Part shown: one piece after another, positions 4,339 to 6,790 of the stretch | Numbering within the stretch: the first letter of the stretch is position 1 | How the letters are laid out: each line of letters starts with the position of its first letter | From: Lachnospiraceae bacterium | Lineage (GTDB): Bacteria; Bacillota_A; Clostridia; Lachnospirales; Lachnospiraceae | Direction: 5' to 3' | Assembly (NCBI GenBank): GCA_003446335.1 | Contig: DMAZ01000001.1 | Span: forward strand, 1 to 6,790 | Length of the DNA stretch: 6,790 nucleotides | The notes under the pieces: model-generated | What the model was told of the DNA's origin: nothing | What the model saw: only the letters and a program-made list of their open reading frames with translations | Databases searched by the model: none | Made by a program: the position numbers and the translations under genes

Positions 4339-5292
4339 ATGTCCAGACAGAAAGAAAAAATCGAATTCAGATACTATAATATACCCGCCGGTACATATGT
4401 GCTTCCCAAAATAGGTCCGGGCTGGGAACAGGAATACGGGGTCGGGATGAATGAGATGCTGCATTTTCATAATTATCTGGAGATCGGATACTGTTATCAC
4501 GGCAGAGGGCGGCTGATCATAGACGAACGCGAATATCGCTACAGCGATAATATGTACACTTTTATTCCGAAAAACATCCCTCATACTACGATCAGCGATC
4601 CGGGAAATATATGTAAATGGGAATTTCTTTTTATTGATCTGGAGACTTTCATTCGTGATGAGATCCATTCAGATTATCTCTCCACGGATGAAATTCTCCG
4701 AATAACAAGCAAAAGAGGCACTCTCAAATCCATGAAGAATCATCCCGTCATGGGCCATCTGATCCAGAACATACTCAGAGAGTGCCATGAACAGGATTCC
4801 TACAGTCAGGAAAGCATAAAAGGGTATCTTTACTCACTGATCATTGAAGTGCTCCGGCTCGATGAAGAGAGGGAAAGCGCAAGACGCAGTAAAAGAATCA
4901 GTCATTATATTCAAAATGCGGTCAACTATATCAGCGTTCATTATTCAGAAGACGTTAAAATCAGGGATCTTGCGGAGAGCTGCGGGCTGAGTGAGAGTCA
5001 TTTCAGAAGAATTTTCGTTGACAGTATCGGAATGAAACCGGTCGAGTATCTGAATCTGGTCCGGATCGAACATGCATGCATGCTCATCCGGAAAGGAGAG
5101 CAGTCAATGGAAGATATCTGTTATACGGTCGGTTATCAGACACCATCCACCTTTAACCGAAACTTTAAAATGATCACAGGAATATCCCCTCGTGATTTCA
5201 GGAACACCACCGAGACAACAACGCCGCTCTCCAAGTTCAGGATCACGGCTCTGCGCGGATGGGAAGGTTTCGATTTTCTTCCGGACAAATGA
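4339..5292 (+). CDS. AraC-family transcriptional regulator, 317 aa
   Basis: A standard two-part AraC/XylS regulator. The N-terminal half is a cupin sensor: HxHxxxE-type residues H42, H44 and E48 in 'MLHFHNYLEIGY', then 'RGRLIIDEREYRYSDNMYTFIPKNIPHTTI'. The C-terminal 100 residues carry two helix-turn-helix units: 'VKIRDLAESCGLSESHFRRIF' (206-226) and the family signature 'ICYTVGYQTPSTFNRNFKMITGISPRDFR' (260-288). A 29-residue tail follows. The effector is likely a sugar or small metabolite, given the solute-binding protein 160 bp downstream (inference). The frame is open back to 4234, but I chose the ATG at 4339 because it has AGAGG 5 nt before it, lies 28 nt after the predicted transcription start, and the preceding residues do not look like AraC sequence. 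No terminator is visible after it. Confidence 0.95.
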   Translation: MSRQKEKIEFRYYNIPAGTYVLPKIGPGWEQEYGVGMNEMLHFHNYLEIGYCYHGRGRLIIDEREYRYSDNMYTFIPKNIPHTTISDPGNICKWEFLFIDLETFIRDEIHSDYLSTDEILRITSKRGTLKSMKNHPVMGHLIQNILRECHEQDSYSQESIKGYLYSLIIEVLRLDEERESARRSKRISHYIQNAVNYISVHYSEDVKIRDLAESCGLSESHFRRIFVDSIGMKPVEYLNLVRIEHACMLIRKGEQSMEDICYTVGYQTPSTFNRNFKMITGISPRDFRNTTETTTPLSKFRITALRGWEGFDFLPDK

Positions 5293-5324
5293 TCGAATTT
5301 GCACAAACACAGATTGTTTATTAG

Positions 5325-5353
5325 TGGAAATTATACTGTAAAACGGGTATAAT
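5325..5353 (+). promoter_or_regulatory. Promoter of the solute-binding protein gene (TGGAAA-N17-TATAAT)
   Basis: A consensus -10 TATAAT (5348-5353) follows a weak -35 TGGAAA (5325-5330) at 17 nt. A poor -35 with a perfect -10 fits a promoter needing an activator such as the upstream AraC protein. The predicted start near 5360 gives a leader of about 93 nt. Confidence 0.65.
5330..5353. promoter_or_regulatory. Dyad ATTATAC-N10-GTATAAT covering the -10 of the binding-protein promoter
   Basis: A perfect 7-bp inverted repeat; the right arm contains the -10 hexamer and the left arm fills the start of the spacer. It could be a repressor site. It also creates TATAAT on the opposite strand (5335-5330), so a weak reverse promoter is possible. 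It does not fit a catabolite-repression cre site. Confidence 0.45.
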
Positions 5354-5440
5354 GACAATTAATATAAAGGAAGTTGGTCAATTACCTGTCAAAATGCACA
5401 AAATTTCCCGACATTTTGAAAGGTGTATGACCGGATAAAA

Positions 5441-5448
5441 AAGGAGGT
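5441..5448 (+). promoter_or_regulatory. Ribosome binding site of the solute-binding protein gene
   Basis: AAGGAGGT precedes the ATG at 5453 with about 5 nt between GGAGG and the start. This perfect site decides the start over the in-frame ATG at 5423, which has no such site and would put ten charged residues before the signal peptide. Confidence 0.9.
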
Positions 5449-5452
5449 ATAT

Positions 5453-6790
5453 ATGAAAAAGAAACTTTTATCAGTCATGCTCGTCGGCGCTATGGTCGTT
5501 TCACTGGCGGCCTGCGGCGGATCTTCATCATCAAGCTCAGGATCCGGAACAGAAGGCGGTGAGAGCACAACGGCGGAAGTCACATCAGGCGGCGAGCACA
5601 CCCTGACAGTCTCCGCATGGGACGCAAACTTCAACATTCCGGCTCTTCAGGCAGCAGCAGATGACTACAAGGCCAATGTTGACCCGGATTTCGAGCTGGT
5701 CATCAACGAAGTTTCCGGTTCTTCCGACGTTGAGACAGCGATCACAACAGGCGGCAGCGCAGGCGATTACAGCCAGCTGACAGACATCGTTCTTTTCCAG
5801 GATCATTACATTCAGAGATATGTCGCTGACTATCCGGATGCATGGGTAGCCGTTGAAGGCGCTGACATCGACTGGTCTGATTTCGGTGAAGAAAAACTTT
5901 CCTACAGCATTATCGACGGGCAGCACTATGGTGTTCCGGTAGATAACGGAACCTGCATTTTCGCATATCGTACAGATATCCTTGAGGAAGCAGGTTACAC
6001 ACTGGCTGACGTTACGGACTGCACATGGGCAGACTGGATCAAGATCGGTGAGGATGTCTATAACAAGACAGGCAAGTACCTCCTTTCCATGGACGGCGAC
6101 GGCAACGATCTTCCGTACATCATGCTTCAGGCTGAAGGTGCTTCCCAGTGGAAGGACGGCGAGCCGTACATCTCTGAGAACGAGACAATGGTCAAGATCA
6201 TCGACACGATCGTCGAGGCAGTTCAGAAGAACGCTCTTTACCTTGCAAACGACTGGTCAGACTACACAGATCAGACAATCCAGGGCGATATGGTAGCAGG
6301 CGTCATGAACGGCAACTGGATCATCCCGACAATCGAGCAGGTAGCTGACAACTCCGGAAAATGGGAAATCACGAACCTCCCGACGCTGAACGGCGGCGGC
6401 GGATATGCAGCCAACGGCGGATCTTCTCTGTACATCACAAGCAACTGCGCCAATGTAGACCTTGCAAAGGACTTCCTCGCAAAGACATTCGGCGGCTCCA
6501 CAGCTACATATGACAAAGCCCTGACAGACGGCGGCGTTATCACATGCTGCATCTCCGCAGGCAAGTCCGAAGTTTACCAGGCAGGCGTTGATTACTTCAA
6601 CGGTCAGCCGATTTATGCCGATATCGTTGAGATGGGCGCAAATGTTCCGGTCGTAGAGCAGAGCGATTATCATTACAGCTGCCGCAGCCTTATCGCTGCA
6701 GCGATCATCAACATCGCACAGAACGGCGTATCAACGAAAGATGCTCTGAAGGAAGCTGAAGATCAGCTGAGATTCGAGATGGGTCTGTAA
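5453..6790 (+). CDS. ABC-transporter extracellular solute-binding lipoprotein (family 1, sugar type), 445 aa
   Basis: A complete gene ending with TAA at the window edge. The product is a secreted lipoprotein that captures a solute, probably a sugar or oligosaccharide, and delivers it to an ABC permease. MKKKLLSVMLVGAMVVSLAAC is a lipoprotein signal peptide with lipobox LAAC; Cys21 is the acylated residue. A Ser/Gly/Thr-rich tether of about 30 residues follows, then the two-lobed binding domain from 'HTLTVSAWD' to the end. Hallmarks include 'YSIIDGQHYGVPVDNGTCIFAYRTDILEEAGY', 'TWADWIKIGEDVYNKTGKY', 'DMVAGVMNGNWIIP', 'GGSSLYITSNCANVDLAKDFLAKTF' and the closing 'NGVSTKDALKEAEDQL', all typical of family 1 (MalE-like) proteins. 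The ligand cannot be named. Codons are strongly biased to C-ending forms (AAC, GAC, TTC, GGC) unlike the neighbours, which suits a very abundant protein. It lies downstream of the AraC gene with its own promoter; permease genes are expected next. Confidence 0.95.
   Translation: MKKKLLSVMLVGAMVVSLAACGGSSSSSSGSGTEGGESTTAEVTSGGEHTLTVSAWDANFNIPALQAAADDYKANVDPDFELVINEVSGSSDVETAITTGGSAGDYSQLTDIVLFQDHYIQRYVADYPDAWVAVEGADIDWSDFGEEKLSYSIIDGQHYGVPVDNGTCIFAYRTDILEEAGYTLADVTDCTWADWIKIGEDVYNKTGKYLLSMDGDGNDLPYIMLQAEGASQWKDGEPYISENETMVKIIDTIVEAVQKNALYLANDWSDYTDQTIQGDMVAGVMNGNWIIPTIEQVADNSGKWEITNLPTLNGGGGYAANGGSSLYITSNCANVDLAKDFLAKTFGGSTATYDKALTDGGVITCCISAGKSEVYQAGVDYFNGQPIYADIVEMGANVPVVEQSDYHYSCRSLIAAAIINIAQNGVSTKDALKEAEDQLRFEMGL

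Larger units (their letters stand above)
5300..5402 (+). repeat. Direct repeat TGCACAAA flanking the binding-protein promoter
   Basis: TGCACAAA occurs at 5300-5307 and again at 5395-5402, 95 bp apart, on the same face of the helix at about 10.5 bp per turn. The first copy lies around -60 relative to the predicted start and the second in the leader. AraC-type proteins bind direct repeats, so this is a possible pair of half-sites, but an 8-mer pair may be chance. Confidence 0.3.

Noticed and set aside
5336..5352. Catabolite-repression cre site in the binding-protein promoter (TGTAAAACGGG...)
   Set aside because: There is one base too many between TGTAA and CG, and no matching right half, so it fails the cre consensus.
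5423..5452. Earlier ATG for the solute-binding protein
   Set aside because: It would add charged residues before an ideal lipoprotein signal peptide; the perfect AAGGAGGT supports the ATG at 5453.
1..6790. CRISPR arrays, tRNA/rRNA genes, insertion sequences, phage or toxin-antitoxin genes
   Set aside because: Looked for and not seen: no regularly spaced repeats, no cloverleaf or rRNA motifs, and no transposase or integrase-like protein in any frame.

Overview
The window looks like chromosomal DNA of an anaerobic Firmicute, most likely a gut Clostridia/Lachnospiraceae-type organism. Evidence: moderate-to-low GC, strong AGGAGG-type ribosome binding sites 5-7 nt before most starts, clear sigma-A-like promoters (TTGACA-N17-TAAAAT, TGN-TATAAT), a C_GCAxxG_C_C redox protein, an N-terminal piece of the ATP-grasp family common in this group, and a Ser-rich lipoprotein sugar-binding protein. 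The assignment is inference from gene style, not from a marker gene.

Layout. The left two-thirds (1-4098) is read on the minus strand. In transcription order: an alpha/beta hydrolase (3337-4098), a Cys-rich C_GCAxxG_C_C family protein (2660-3208), a short-chain dehydrogenase/reductase (1704-2492) closed by a strong intrinsic terminator (1651-1685), then a three-hairpin gap. Next comes a 61-codon relic of an ATP-grasp enzyme (1340-1525), which overlaps by 14 nt an unrecognised 208-aa protein (727-1353). Last is a carboxymuconolactone decarboxylase (CMD)-like/cupin protein that runs off the left edge (1-493). The hydrolase, Cys-rich, SDR and CMD genes each have a recognisable promoter, so this looks like serial small transcription units rather than one operon. 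The right third (4339-6790) is on the plus strand: an AraC-family regulator (4339-5292), divergent from the hydrolase, and a complete ABC-transporter solute-binding lipoprotein (5453-6790) that ends exactly at the window edge. Its permease genes would be expected just outside.

How they may work together. AraC plus sugar-binding protein is a typical nutrient-uptake control unit. The minus-strand enzymes (hydrolase, SDR, thiol-rich redox protein, CMD/cupin) look like modification or detoxification of small organic molecules, but no substrate can be read from sequence. The most informative non-coding features are dyad symmetries placed over promoters: TTCTGAC-N5-GTCAGAA over the CMD start site, an ATTAGG-N4-CCTAAT dyad inside the SDR promoter spacer, a nested dyad over the hydrolase -35, and an ATTATAC-N10-GTATAAT dyad over the -10 of the binding-protein gene. 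An ATTGTTN(A/G)TT element occurs twice between AraC and the hydrolase and once by the binding-protein promoter, and is a candidate AraC site. I see no mobile element, CRISPR array, tRNA or rRNA. I also see no clear evidence for a wholly new system; the 208-aa orphan and its chimeric-looking 5' junction are the best candidates for novelty.
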